A stretch of DNA of 64,000 nt from Kineococcus rhizosphaerae (GCF_003002055.1 NZ_PVZF01000015.1:62001-126000), one strand, 5' to 3'; numbered from the stretch's first letter, positions 23,674 to 32,630 are shown. Made by a program: numbers and translations. Notes: generated by a model not told the origin, from the letters alone.

Positions 23674-25460
23674 GGGAACCGCACCGCCAGCAGGGCGCAG
23701 TCGTCCTCGCCCCAGTTGCCCACCAGCTCGGCCAGCAGCACGTCCAGCAGTTCGTCCAGCTCCAGCGACCGGCCGCGCCGCAACGACTCCCGCACCCGGT
23801 CCAGGCCACCGGCCAGGCTGCGGCCCCGGTGCTCGATGAGCCCGTCGGTGTAGAGCACCAGCGTCGAGCCCGCCGGGACCGTCACGACGTGCTCGTGCCG
23901 CGGGGACTCCGGCACCAGCCCCACCAGGAGGTCCGAGGCGGCGTCGAGCAGCTCGGTGCGCCCGTCGGGCAGCAGCAGCACCGGCGGCGGGTGCCCCGCG
24001 TTGGTCCAGCGCACGACGAACCCGTCGGTGGTGTCCTGCACGCAGGCCACGACGAGCGTGGCGAGCGCGTCGATGCCCAGCCCGGCCAGCGCCCGGTCCA
24101 GCCGCTCCACCGGCCCGGTGGGTGAGGGGCCGCCCTCCCACACGAAGGCCCGCAGCAGCCCCCGGACCTGGGCCATGGTCGCCGCGGCGGCCATGTCGTG
24201 CCCCACGACGTCGCCCAGCACCAGCGTCGCGGACCCCGGGTCGGCCCCGGAGCCGACGACGACGTCGTACCAGTCCCCGCCGATCTGGTCCTCGCGCGAG
24301 GCCGGCACGTACCGGCCCCGCACCTGCAGCCGCCCGGTCGCCTCCGGCAGCCGCGGCAGCAGGGACGCCTGCAGCACGTGCGCGCGCGAGCGCCGGTCCG
24401 CGTCGAGCGTCGCCCGGTCCAGGGCCTGGGCGGTGAACCGCGCCAGCGCGCTCCACACGTCGGCCTCGGCCTCCAGGGTCTGGCGGGGCGATTCCCAGAC
24501 CAGGCACAGCACCCCGACGAGCCGGTCCTGCACGAGCAGCGGGAGGTAGGCCGAGGCCGCGAAGTCAGGCATCGCCGCCTTGCCCTCGACGTCGGGGAAC
24601 GCCGCGCGCAGCTCGGCCACGTCGGCGAACAGGAGCGGGCGGCGCTCGCGGGCGGCGGCCGCGGAGGGGACGGGGGCGTCGAGGTCGATGGTCCGCCAGG
24701 CCGCGGACGTGCCGGGCGGCAGGGTGTCGAGGTCGACGAAGCGCAGCCGGCGGGGCCCGTCGGGCAGCAGCAGCCCCGACCACGCCCCGCCGAGCTCGGA
24801 GCGGGTCACGGCGGCGACGGTGGCGCTGACCTCCTCGACGGTGCGGGCGCCGACGAGCGCGTCCCCGAGGCTGAGCAGCAGCCGGTTGCGCTCCTCGAGC
24901 AGACGCAGGCCGAGCTCGGCCGCGCATGCCGCCGCGAGGTCCTCCAGGACCCCGAGCTGCTCGCTCGTCCACGACCGGGGTGCGCCGTCGATGGCGCACA
25001 GGACGCCGACGACGGGGGCGTCGGGGGCGGCGACACCGGTGCGCGGGTCGGGCAGGCGCAGCGGGACACCGGCGTAGGCGACGACGCCGAGGTCGGGGAT
25101 GGCCAGGGAGTCGCGGGTCAGGGGGTCCAGGCGGGCGTCCTCGACGGTGAACGGCTTGCCGGAGGTGACGACGTGCTGGCACAGGGAGTGGGTCAGCGGC
25201 GTCTCGCGCGCGCTCTGCCACGGTTCGGGCAGGCCGACGGACCCGGGGAACACCTGCCCGTGGCGGCTGACCATGGAGACGAGGGCGACGGGGGTGCCGA
25301 GGGCGGTGGTGCCCAGGCGCGCGAACCGGTCCAGGTCGGCGTCGGGGCGGGCGGGCAGCAGGGTGGTCTCGGCCAGCTCGCTGACCGCTTCGAGAGGGCC
25401 CTGCTCGCCCGGCGCGTCCTGCACCGGTGCATCATCGCTGGTCTGACCGCGCGTCGGCAT
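23670..25460 (-). CDS. GAF-GAF-PP2C (RsbU/SpoIIE-type) serine phosphatase
   Basis: A 596-residue soluble protein starting at ATG 25460. Two GAF-like domains (about 30-190, with RETPLTHSLCQHVV and GVVAYAGVPLR; about 200-350) precede a PP2C/SpoIIE domain: QASLLPRLPE at its start, the metal-binding GGDWYD, LGDVVGHDMAAA, TNAGHPPPVLL and LYTDGLIEHRG. It would dephosphorylate an STAS anti-anti-sigma factor when its GAF domains sense a signal, freeing it to trap an RsbW-type kinase. The divergent gene 95 bases away codes for exactly such a kinase, but no STAS protein or sigma factor is in the window. Confidence 0.92.
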   Translation of the reverse strand: MPTRGQTSDDAPVQDAPGEQGPLEAVSELAETTLLPARPDADLDRFARLGTTALGTPVALVSMVSRHGQVFPGSVGLPEPWQSARETPLTHSLCQHVVTSGKPFTVEDARLDPLTRDSLAIPDLGVVAYAGVPLRLPDPRTGVAAPDAPVVGVLCAIDGAPRSWTSEQLGVLEDLAAACAAELGLRLLEERNRLLLSLGDALVGARTVEEVSATVAAVTRSELGGAWSGLLLPDGPRRLRFVDLDTLPPGTSAAWRTIDLDAPVPSAAAARERRPLLFADVAELRAAFPDVEGKAAMPDFAASAYLPLLVQDRLVGVLCLVWESPRQTLEAEADVWSALARFTAQALDRATLDADRRSRAHVLQASLLPRLPEATGRLQVRGRYVPASREDQIGGDWYDVVVGSGADPGSATLVLGDVVGHDMAAAATMAQVRGLLRAFVWEGGPSPTGPVERLDRALAGLGIDALATLVVACVQDTTDGFVVRWTNAGHPPPVLLLPDGRTELLDAASDLLVGLVPESPRHEHVVTVPAGSTLVLYTDGLIEHRGRSLAGGLDRVRESLRRGRSLELDELLDVLLAELVGNWGEDDCALLAVRFP

Positions 25461-25554
25461 CAGCGTCCCCCGCCCGGGTTGCCTGTGCGGCGCGCGGTGC
25501 CAGAGTTGGAGACGTCGAACGGGGCACGGGGTTGCCGGGACGAACCGAGGTGGC

Positions 25555-25923
25555 ATGACGCGTCTGGAGCTGCGGGCTGACCCGTCGGCTGCTCGGCGCA
25601 CGCGGTCGTGGCTGCGCGAGCAGGTCTCCTCGTTGTCGCTGACCCGGCAGGCGCAGCAGACGCTGGAGCTGCTGACGACGGAGCTGGTGACGAACGCCGT
25701 CCGGCACGGCGGCGAGCCCATCGAGGTCCGGTTCCGCCGGCTCGACGGGTCGGTGCGGGTCTCGGTGAGCGACGGCGGGCCGGGACGGCCGCTGGTGCGG
25801 CACGTGCCGCCGACGGCGACCGGCGGACGGGGTGTCGCGCTCGTCGACACCCTCGCCCGCCGGTGGGGTTCGGACACGGCCGCCACGGGCAAGACCGTGT
25901 GGTTCGAGCTCGCCCTGAGCTGA
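25555..25923 (+). CDS. RsbW-like ATP-binding (HATPase_c_2) anti-sigma/regulatory kinase
   Basis: A 122-residue single-domain GHKL ATPase: N-box ELVTNAVRHGG, VSVSDGGPG (G1 box), GGRGVALVDTLARRWG (G2) and GKTVWFEL at the end. A GAGGTGGC ribosome site precedes the ATG. Such proteins phosphorylate STAS antagonists or hold sigma factors in partner-switching circuits. It is divergent from the GAF-PP2C phosphatase, forming an opposing kinase/phosphatase pair. It is close to the C-terminal domain of the 694-residue phosphatase at 49.0-51.1 kb, suggesting a common origin. Confidence 0.92.
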   Translation: MTRLELRADPSAARRTRSWLREQVSSLSLTRQAQQTLELLTTELVTNAVRHGGEPIEVRFRRLDGSVRVSVSDGGPGRPLVRHVPPTATGGRGVALVDTLARRWGSDTAATGKTVWFELALS

Positions 25924-25957
25924 CCCGACCTGACGCCGCCCGGCGCGGCCCGGTCGG

Positions 25958-26779
25958 TCAGCCGAAGACGTCGGGGTCCGGGCCGGTGCGCTCGTCGCGG
26001 TCCAGGGCCGTGATCGCCGCGACCTGGTCGTCGCTCAGCTCGAACCCGGTGACGTCGAAGTTCGCGACGATGCGTTCGGGCGTGACGGACTTGGGGATGA
26101 CGATGTTGCCCTGCTGCAGGTGCCAGCGGATGACGACCTGGGCGGGGGTGCGGCCGAGGTCGCCGGCGATGCCGGTGACGACCGGGTCCCCGACGAGGTT
26201 CAGGCGCTGCGCCAGCGGGCTCCAGGCCTCGGTCGCGATGCCGTGCTCGTCGTTGAAACCGCGCAGGTCGGACTGCACGAGGTAGGGGTGGACCTCGACC
26301 TGGTTGACGGTCGGGACGGTGCCGGTCTCGTCGAGGAGCTTGCGCAGGTGGGTCTTCTGGAAGTTCGAGACCCCGATGGTGCGCACGCGCCCGGAGGCCT
26401 TGATCTCCTCGAACGCCTGCCAGGTCTCGACGTAGTCGTCGGCCTGCGTGGGCCAGTGGATGAGGTAGAGGTCGAGGTAGTCGAGGCCGAGCTTGGCCAT
26501 CGAGTCGTCGAAGGCGGCGAGGGTCTTGTCCCGGCCGTGCTCGCTGTTGGCGAGCTTGGTGGTGATGAACACGTCCTCGCGGGCGATCCCGCTGGCGCGC
26601 AGGGCGTCACCGACACCGGCCTCGTTGCCGTACCCGGCGGCGGTGTCGATGTGGCGGTACCCCGCCTGCAGGGCCTGCAGGACGACCTCGGCCGTCTGCT
26701 CCGGGGGGACCTGCCAGACCCCGAACCCCAGCTGGGGGATCTCGACGCCGTCGTGCAGCTTCTTCAGGGGAACAGTCAC
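25958..26779 (-). CDS. Aldo/keto reductase (2,5-diketo-D-gluconate reductase type)
   Basis: A 273-residue TIM-barrel oxidoreductase, normal length. The catalytic tetrad positions are visible: Asp in GYRHIDTAAGYGNE, Tyr in the same segment, Lys in VFITTKLANSEHG and His in YLIHWPTQ. NADPH-binding residues appear at the end (GNIVIPKSVTPERIVANFDV). It reduces aldehydes or ketones with NADPH; substrates of this group are broad. It sits 11 bases downstream of the GGDEF-EAL gene on the same strand, so it may be co-transcribed, without an obvious functional link. Confidence 0.95.
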   Translation of the reverse strand: MTVPLKKLHDGVEIPQLGFGVWQVPPEQTAEVVLQALQAGYRHIDTAAGYGNEAGVGDALRASGIAREDVFITTKLANSEHGRDKTLAAFDDSMAKLGLDYLDLYLIHWPTQADDYVETWQAFEEIKASGRVRTIGVSNFQKTHLRKLLDETGTVPTVNQVEVHPYLVQSDLRGFNDEHGIATEAWSPLAQRLNLVGDPVVTGIAGDLGRTPAQVVIRWHLQQGNIVIPKSVTPERIVANFDVTGFELSDDQVAAITALDRDERTGPDPDVFG

Positions 26780-26789
26780 ACGCCGGACC

Positions 26790-29135
26790 CTACGGCGCGG
26801 TGCCGACCCCGGCGCGGCGGGCCGCGAGCCACCGCTCGAACTCGTCCGCGACCAGCGGCCGCGAGTGCAGGAAACCCTGCGTCGTGTCGCACCGCAGGCC
26901 GCGCAGGACCTCCAGGGTCCGTGCGGTCTCGACCCCCTCGCCGACGATGCGGACCCCGAGCCGGTGCCCGAGCCAGATCGTGGAGGCCACGATGGCGGCC
27001 GAGCGGTCGTCGTGGGCGATGTCGGCGACGAAGCTGCGGTCGAGCTTGACCTCCTCGACGGGCAGTTCCTTCAGGTAGGCCAGCGAGGAGTACCCGGTCC
27101 CGAAGTCGTCGATGGACAGGCCCACCCCCAGCGCGCGCAGCCCCTCCAGCACCGAGCGGGTGCGGGGGGACCGGCTCATGAGGACGGTCTCGGTGATCTC
27201 CAGGACGAGCGTCCCGGGGTCCTGGCCGTGGCGGTGCAGCAGCCCGGCGACGCGGGCGGGCAGGTCGACATCGAGCAGGTTGGTGGCCGACAGGTTCACG
27301 GCCAGCCGCAGCCGCTGGTCGCCGGAGCGGGTGGGCCAGCCGGCCGCGGCGGCCAGGGCCCGGTCGAGGACGTGGTGGGTGAGGTGGCCCATGAGGCCGT
27401 GCCGTTCGGCCTCGTCGAGGAACTCGGCGGGGGTGAGCACGCCGAGCTCGGGGTGGTCCCAGCGCACGAGGGCCTCGGCGCCGCAGACGGCGTCGCGGGC
27501 AAGGTCGAGCTGCGGCTGGAACAGCACGACGAGCTGGCCGCAGTCGGCGTCGGCGGCCTCGACGAGGCCGAGGGCGGAGCGCAGCTGCGTCATGAGGGTC
27601 AGGCTGGGGCGCGTACGGCCCGCGCCGGCCTCGCCCGTGCCGAACGCGCACACGGCCCCGCCGAGGGTCTTGGCCTCGTACATGGCGATGTCGGCGCAGC
27701 GCAGCAGGTCGGAGGGGCGCTGGGCGTCGACGGGGAAGCTGGCGACGCCCAGGCTGGCGGCGACGTGGACGCGGTGCCCGAGCAGGACGTACGAGCGGAC
27801 CATCGCCGCGTGCACGGCGACGACGTCGGCGACGGCGGCCTCCCCCGCGGTGCCCGGCAGGACGAGGGCGAGCTCGTCGCCACCGAGGCGGGCCACGACG
27901 GCGGGCTCCGGCGCGGCCTGCAGGAGCTGGCCGACGACCTGGCGCAGGAGCTCGTCCCCGGCGGCGTGGCCGAGGCCGTCGTTGACCTCCTTGAACCGGT
28001 CGAGGTCGACGATGGCGAGCGCGAAGGGGGCGTCGGCGGCGCAGCGGCGTTCGAGGTCGGCGAGCAGCGCGCGGCGGTTGGCGATGCCCGTGAGGTCGTC
28101 GGTGAGGGCTTCGCGGCGCAGGGTGGCGAGCTCGAGGAGCTCGGACTGCGACAGGACGAGCCGGACGAGCGCGGCGGCGCAGGCCCCGGCGGTGAGCCAG
28201 ACGGCGGACCCGCTGAGCCGGTCGACGTGGTCGACGACGAGCAGCCCGAAGCCGGTGGGCAGGACGACGGCGGGGGTGACGACGATGGAGAGCCGGCTGC
28301 GCCCGCTGGCGGCGGAGGGGGTCCGGATCCGCAGCGCGGCGACGCCCAGGAGGGTCAGGCCGGCGACGGCGATCGCGTCGACCCCGCTGCCGGGGGCGTA
28401 GCGGCCGGTGAGGGAGACGACGGTGAAGGTCGTGTCCGCGGCGGTGAGCAGGCCGAACCCGGCGGCCGGCAGCCACCAGGCGCGCCCGGAGCGGGCGGCG
28501 ACGACGACGCTGCCGGCGAGCAGGAGGGCGTCGAGGACGACGAGCGTGACCCACGACGCGACCAGGGCCGAGGGCCGGCCGCCGGCGACGAGGGGGTGGA
28601 CCACGTACTCCTGGGCCAGGGCGACGGTGATCAGCAGGATCCCGAGGGCCTCGGCGACGTAGCCCACGCGCCAGCGCCGGGCACCGACCCACACGAGCCG
28701 TACGGCGGCGGCCAGCAGCGCCCCGTAGCCGACGACGTAGCCGAGCTCGAGGCCGGTGACGTCCCGCACGCCGCGTCCGAGGACGGCCTCGGCGACGTCG
28801 AAGGCCACCTCCGAGACGCAGTAGGCGCCGACGCCGACGGCGAGCAGCGTCCAGTACCCGTCGCTCCCGCGGCTGCGCCGGGCCCGCCGGGTGAGCGCGA
28901 CGAGGACGCCGAGCTCCACGACGTTGCCGAGGGTGGCGTCGGCGAGGCGACCGGTTCCGGCGGGGACCAGGCCGAGGGCGGCGGCGGCGCAGACGAGCCC
29001 GTAGAGGGCGGCGCCGGCGAGCAGGAGCCGCGTGGCGGGGGCGGCGCGGGGGTCGGGGCGCGCGGCGGGGTCGACGTCCGCCCCGGCCCGTCCCGGTGCC
29101 GGGTGGCGCCGTGGACCCCTCGCAACGACGCTCAC
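26790..29135 (-). CDS. GGDEF-EAL bifunctional cyclic-di-GMP protein with membrane sensor (paralogue 1)
   Basis: A 781-residue protein starting at GTG 29135. Residues about 35-320 form eight to nine membrane helices. The GGDEF domain reads GGDEL at about 417, with DDLTGIANRRALL and DLDRFKEVND; no RxxD inhibition site precedes it. The EAL domain is complete: AEALVRW (about 550), LEITET, IDDFGTGYSSL (about 676), VKLDRSFV and GEGVE. Phosphodiesterase activity is likely; cyclase activity is possible because GGDEL keeps the essential Gly-Gly-Asp/Glu. It has the same architecture as the gene at 44158-46494, so the two are paralogues. It would set c-di-GMP levels from the membrane. Confidence 0.93.
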   Translation of the reverse strand: MSVVARGPRRHPAPGRAGADVDPAARPDPRAAPATRLLLAGAALYGLVCAAAALGLVPAGTGRLADATLGNVVELGVLVALTRRARRSRGSDGYWTLLAVGVGAYCVSEVAFDVAEAVLGRGVRDVTGLELGYVVGYGALLAAAVRLVWVGARRWRVGYVAEALGILLITVALAQEYVVHPLVAGGRPSALVASWVTLVVLDALLLAGSVVVAARSGRAWWLPAAGFGLLTAADTTFTVVSLTGRYAPGSGVDAIAVAGLTLLGVAALRIRTPSAASGRSRLSIVVTPAVVLPTGFGLLVVDHVDRLSGSAVWLTAGACAAALVRLVLSQSELLELATLRREALTDDLTGIANRRALLADLERRCAADAPFALAIVDLDRFKEVNDGLGHAAGDELLRQVVGQLLQAAPEPAVVARLGGDELALVLPGTAGEAAVADVVAVHAAMVRSYVLLGHRVHVAASLGVASFPVDAQRPSDLLRCADIAMYEAKTLGGAVCAFGTGEAGAGRTRPSLTLMTQLRSALGLVEAADADCGQLVVLFQPQLDLARDAVCGAEALVRWDHPELGVLTPAEFLDEAERHGLMGHLTHHVLDRALAAAAGWPTRSGDQRLRLAVNLSATNLLDVDLPARVAGLLHRHGQDPGTLVLEITETVLMSRSPRTRSVLEGLRALGVGLSIDDFGTGYSSLAYLKELPVEEVKLDRSFVADIAHDDRSAAIVASTIWLGHRLGVRIVGEGVETARTLEVLRGLRCDTTQGFLHSRPLVADEFERWLAARRAGVGTAP

Positions 29136-29177
29136 GGAGAGGCATCTTGCCGTACCCAGCGTTGCTACGGGCCGGTT

Positions 29178-30224
29178 CTAGAAAGGCTGTCGGGCGCTCA
29201 CCGGCTGACGGTCGCGCAGGTCGACGACGCGCGGCGCGTCGAAGGTGGCCCGCAGGTGCTCGGCCGCGGCCCGCACGGCGCGCTCCCCCGCCGCGAGCTC
29301 GGGGTCCCCGGCGAACCCGTGGGGCACCCCCTCCACCAGGACCGGCCGGCACCGGGTGCCCGCCTCCCGCAGGGCCCGGGCGTAGGCGAGGCCCTCGTCG
29401 CGCGCCGGGTCCGCCCCGGCGACCACGACGGTGGCCGGCACCGACCCGGTGAGGTCGGGGGTGCGCAGCGGCGAGACCCGCGGCAGGCGCCGCGCCGCGC
29501 GGTCGGGCACGTACATGCGCCAGAACCAGGCGAGGTCCTCCACGCCGAGGCCGAGGCCGCCGTCGCCGTACCGCTGGTGCGACCCGCGCGTCAGGTCGCC
29601 GTCCAGCAGGGGGCAGAACAGCAGCTGGTGCCGCACGGCCGGGGTGTGCGGCCGGCGGCAGTGCAGGGCCAGCAGGGCCGCCAGCTGCCCGCCGGCCCCC
29701 GCGCCCGCCACGGCCAGCGGACCCGTCAGCGGACCGGCCGGCGCGGGGAACGAGCCGTCGGCCAGGTCGCCCAGGACGGTCGCGGCGTCGTCGAGGCCGG
29801 CGGGGAACGGGTGCTCGGGCGCCAGCCGGTAGGCGAGGCTGACGACGGCGACCCCCGCCTGGACGGCCAGCGCCCGGCACAGGTGGTCGTCGGTGTCCAG
29901 GTCGCCCAGGGCCCAGCCGCCGCCGTGCAGGAACAGCACGGTGCCGGCGTGCCCGGCGCGGGGGACGTAGGTGCGGGCGGGGCGGGGGCCGGCCGCGGCG
30001 CGCACCGCGACGTCGGCGACGAGCAGGTCCGCGTCGTCGACGGGTCCGGGGCCGCCACGGCGGGCCCGCGCGCGGGCGACCGCCAGCCCGGCCAGGTGCC
30101 GGGGCGCGACACCGCGCGCCGCCGCCCGCCGCCGGGCGACGACCAGCGCCGCCTGGGGGTCGGTGAGCCGTTCGTCGAGTTCCGGTCCGTCCACCAGTCC
30201 GTCCACCACGTCCGCGTGCAGCAC
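29178..30224 (-). CDS. Alpha/beta hydrolase of the hormone-sensitive-lipase family lacking the catalytic serine
   Basis: A 348-residue protein; GTG at 30224 with GGAGG seven bases upstream. It has the HSL-type oxyanion motif HGGGW (about 100-104), the SLAYRLAPEHPFPA segment, an acid region near VAGADPARDEG and the final His in PHGF. The nucleophile elbow, normally GDSAGG, reads GAGAGG at about 173-178: Ser is Gly. The DNA there is a clean GCG-GGG run with no sign of a frameshift. The protein is therefore probably not a classical esterase. It may bind a ligand, as gibberellin receptors of this fold do, or may be decaying. It is divergent from the deaminase gene. Confidence 0.8.
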   Translation of the reverse strand: MLHADVVDGLVDGPELDERLTDPQAALVVARRRAAARGVAPRHLAGLAVARARARRGGPGPVDDADLLVADVAVRAAAGPRPARTYVPRAGHAGTVLFLHGGGWALGDLDTDDHLCRALAVQAGVAVVSLAYRLAPEHPFPAGLDDAATVLGDLADGSFPAPAGPLTGPLAVAGAGAGGQLAALLALHCRRPHTPAVRHQLLFCPLLDGDLTRGSHQRYGDGGLGLGVEDLAWFWRMYVPDRAARRLPRVSPLRTPDLTGSVPATVVVAGADPARDEGLAYARALREAGTRCRPVLVEGVPHGFAGDPELAAGERAVRAAAEHLRATFDAPRVVDLRDRQPVSARQPF

Positions 30225-30362
30225 GTCGGTTCCTCCCGCCGAGGGTCAGCCGTGGACCGATGCTCCCCCGCGGACCGACCGTGCAGGTTTCGCGCGTGTG
30301 ACGTTTGCGCTGCGGCCCGTCCGGCGTGCGCCGGGGCGGGGGCCGGGCGGCAGGATGGGGCC

Positions 30363-31385
30363 ATGGACCTCGCCGCGTTCAGCGCCGCCCTGCCCAAGGT
30401 CGAGCTCCACCTGCACCTCGAAGGGACCCTCGAACCCGAGCTGAAGCTGGAACTGGCCCGCCGCAACGGCGTCGACCTCGGCCAGACGACGGTGGAGGAG
30501 GTGCGGGCGACGTACGCGTTCGACTCCCTCGCCTCGTTCCTGGCCGTCTACTACCCGGCGATGGACGTCCTGGTGACGCGCGCCGACTTCCGCGACCTGG
30601 CGATGGCGTACTTCACGAAGGCCGCGCAGCAGAACGTCCGGCACGCCGAGGTGTTCTTCGACCCGCAGGTGCACGTGGCGCGCGGGGTCGCGTTCGAGGA
30701 CGTCGTCCTCGGCTACCACGACGCCGTCGTCGACGCCGAGCGGGAGTTCGGGATGAGCGCGGGGCTGATCCTGTGCCTCGTGCGCGACCTGCCGCTGGCC
30801 TCGGCCGAGGCGGTCGTGGAGCAGATGCTGGAGTTCGGCGACCGGATCGTGGGGATCGGCCTGGACTCCGACGAGCGCGGCCACCCGCCGGCCGACTTCG
30901 CCCACCTGTTCGCCCGGGCGCGGGCGGCGGGTTTCAAGGTGACGGCGCACTGCGACGTCGACCAGGAGGACACCGTCGAGCACTTGCGGCAGGTGATCGA
31001 GGACATCGAGGTGGACCGCATCGACCACGGCACGAACGTCGTGGAGGACCCGCGCCTGCTGGAGCTGGTGCGCCGGCGGGGCCTGGGCCTGACGTGCTGC
31101 CCGATCTCGAACTCGTTCGTCACGTCCGACTCCAAGGCCCCGGTCATCGCCGACCTGCTGCGCCGCGGGGTCCGGGTCACGGTGAACTCCGACGACCCGG
31201 CCTACTTCGGGGGGTACGTGACGGAGAACCTCGTCCACCTGACGCGCGCGGCCGACCTCACCCCGGACGAGCTGATCCAGTTGCAGCGCAACGCGATCGA
31301 GGTCTCGTGGGCGAGCGCCGAGGTCAAGGAGGGGTTCCTGGCCGAGCTCGACGCGTTCGAGGCGCTGGTCGCCCCGTCGCTGTGA
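30363..31385 (+). CDS. Adenine/adenosine deaminase family protein (adenine-deaminase-like branch)
   Basis: A 340-residue amidohydrolase beginning MDLAAFSAALPKVELHLHLEGTLEPEL. HLHLEGTLEPEL, the SFLAVYYPAMDVL segment, VEVFFDPQ-like text and NSDDPAYFGGYV are typical of the bacterial adenine deaminase branch rather than true adenosine deaminases. Zinc ligands His16, His18, His196 and the Asp of NSDDP, and the IDHG His, are present. However, the HAGE motif carrying the catalytic Glu reads HCDVDQ (196-201), so the proton-shuttling Glu is missing at its usual place. Purine salvage (adenine to hypoxanthine) is the default guess; a different 6-aminopurine substrate is possible. Confidence 0.85.
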   Translation: MDLAAFSAALPKVELHLHLEGTLEPELKLELARRNGVDLGQTTVEEVRATYAFDSLASFLAVYYPAMDVLVTRADFRDLAMAYFTKAAQQNVRHAEVFFDPQVHVARGVAFEDVVLGYHDAVVDAEREFGMSAGLILCLVRDLPLASAEAVVEQMLEFGDRIVGIGLDSDERGHPPADFAHLFARARAAGFKVTAHCDVDQEDTVEHLRQVIEDIEVDRIDHGTNVVEDPRLLELVRRRGLGLTCCPISNSFVTSDSKAPVIADLLRRGVRVTVNSDDPAYFGGYVTENLVHLTRAADLTPDELIQLQRNAIEVSWASAEVKEGFLAELDAFEALVAPSL

Positions 31386-31397
31386 GGGCCGGGGTTC

Positions 31398-31450
31398 CGG
31401 CACGTTGACTCCCCGGTCCCGTTGAAGGGGACCGCGGAGTCAACGTGCCG
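31398..31450. terminator. 23-bp inverted repeat, likely bidirectional terminator
   Basis: 31398-31420 and 31428-31450 pair with a single mismatch around a 7-base loop (arm starts CGGCACGTTGACTCC). It lies between the convergent deaminase and MFS genes; the TGA of the MFS gene (31440-31442) is inside the right arm. The stem is long enough to end transcripts from both sides. Confidence 0.75.
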
Positions 31451-32630
31451 ATCCCCACCGCGTCCCGGCGAGGGTGAACACGAACGGCAGGGCCGCCAGC
31501 GGCGCGACGAGGAGGTAGCCGCCGCGCGCACCGGCCGCGTCGACCACGAGCCCGCCCAGCGCCGTCCCCACGGCCGTCCCGGCGGTGACGGCGGTGCTCA
31601 CCCAGGCCAGGGACTCGGTGAGGCGCGCCGCGGGGGCGGCCCGTTCCACGAGCCGGTTCACCGCGACGCCGAACGGCGCGTAGGTGGCGCCCGCGACGAA
31701 GCTCAGCAGCAGGATCCCGACGACGCCGGGGACGGTGGCCAGGGCGGCGTACCCGCAGCCGAAGAACACCGACGTCAGCACCGCCCCGCGCCGGGGGTCG
31801 GCGACTGGTCGCAGCGTCCCGACGACGAGGCCGCCCACGACGGCCCCCAGCGCCCCGGCGCCGAGGACGGACCCGGCGAGCTGGGGGACCCCCCGCTCGG
31901 TGGTCAGCGCCACCGCCGACAGGTCGGCCAGCCCGAACACCGCGCCGACGGCGAACCCCGCGGCCAGGACCCCGAGGACGTCCGGGGTCGTGACGGGCAG
32001 GGACCACGACCGCGTGCGGACGGTGTCCACGGGGGCGCCGTGGCGCTGGGCGGACAACGCCAGGCACCCCGCAGCGCCTGCGCCGCAGGCCAGCAGGAGC
32101 GCCAGCCGCGGGTCGGCCAGGGCGGCGACGAGCGAGGCCAGGGCCGGGCCGGCGACCCAGACGAGTTCGTCGAAGACCCCTTCGAGGGCGAACGCCGTCG
32201 CGAGCCGGGGGTCGGCGCGGTCCCCGTCCCGGGGGTAGGTGCGGGCCCAGCGCGTGCGCGTGAACGAGCCGACGGGCGCGGCCCCGGCCCCCACGGCGAC
32301 GGCGGCGGGCACCACGAGCCACGCCGGCGCGTCGAGCGAGGTCACCGCCACGAACAGCAGCGCGCCGAGGACCGCGACGAGGGCCGTCGTGCGCAGGGCG
32401 ACGGTCTGCCCGCGCCGGTCGCCCCAGCGCCCGAGGGCGGGCCCGACGAGCGCGCCCGAGGCGACGACCGCCGCCGAGACCGCCCCGGCGAGCCCGAACT
32501 CCCCCGTGCTGCGCCGCACCACGAGCAGCGCGGAGAACCCGACGACGGCCAGCGGGACCCGGGCCAGCAGTCCGCTGGCGGCCAGCAGGAGGTGGTCCCG
32601 CGGGGTGAGCACCTCGACGTACGCCCGCAC
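31440..32630 (-). CDS. MFS transporter (12-helix)
   Basis: A 396-residue protein; GTG at 32630 is chosen because GGAGG precedes it by eight bases, although the frame is open to 32666. Twelve hydrophobic segments, with a loop-2/3 motif GRWGDRRGQTVALR and a second-half counterpart with PFGVAVNRLVERAAP. It resembles small actinobacterial exporters of unknown substrate. The stop codon is embedded in the terminator-like inverted repeat shared with the convergent deaminase gene. There is no regulator adjacent. Confidence 0.82.
   Translation of the reverse strand: MRAYVEVLTPRDHLLLAASGLLARVPLAVVGFSALLVVRRSTGEFGLAGAVSAAVVASGALVGPALGRWGDRRGQTVALRTTALVAVLGALLFVAVTSLDAPAWLVVPAAVAVGAGAAPVGSFTRTRWARTYPRDGDRADPRLATAFALEGVFDELVWVAGPALASLVAALADPRLALLLACGAGAAGCLALSAQRHGAPVDTVRTRSWSLPVTTPDVLGVLAAGFAVGAVFGLADLSAVALTTERGVPQLAGSVLGAGALGAVVGGLVVGTLRPVADPRRGAVLTSVFFGCGYAALATVPGVVGILLLSFVAGATYAPFGVAVNRLVERAAPAARLTESLAWVSTAVTAGTAVGTALGGLVVDAAGARGGYLLVAPLAALPFVFTLAGTRWGSAR

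Noticed and set aside
26493-31385. A 1630-codon open frame on the plus strand
   Set aside because: Only 30363-31385 is real (deaminase). The rest is antisense to aldo/keto reductase, GGDEF-EAL and hydrolase genes with intact domain motifs.
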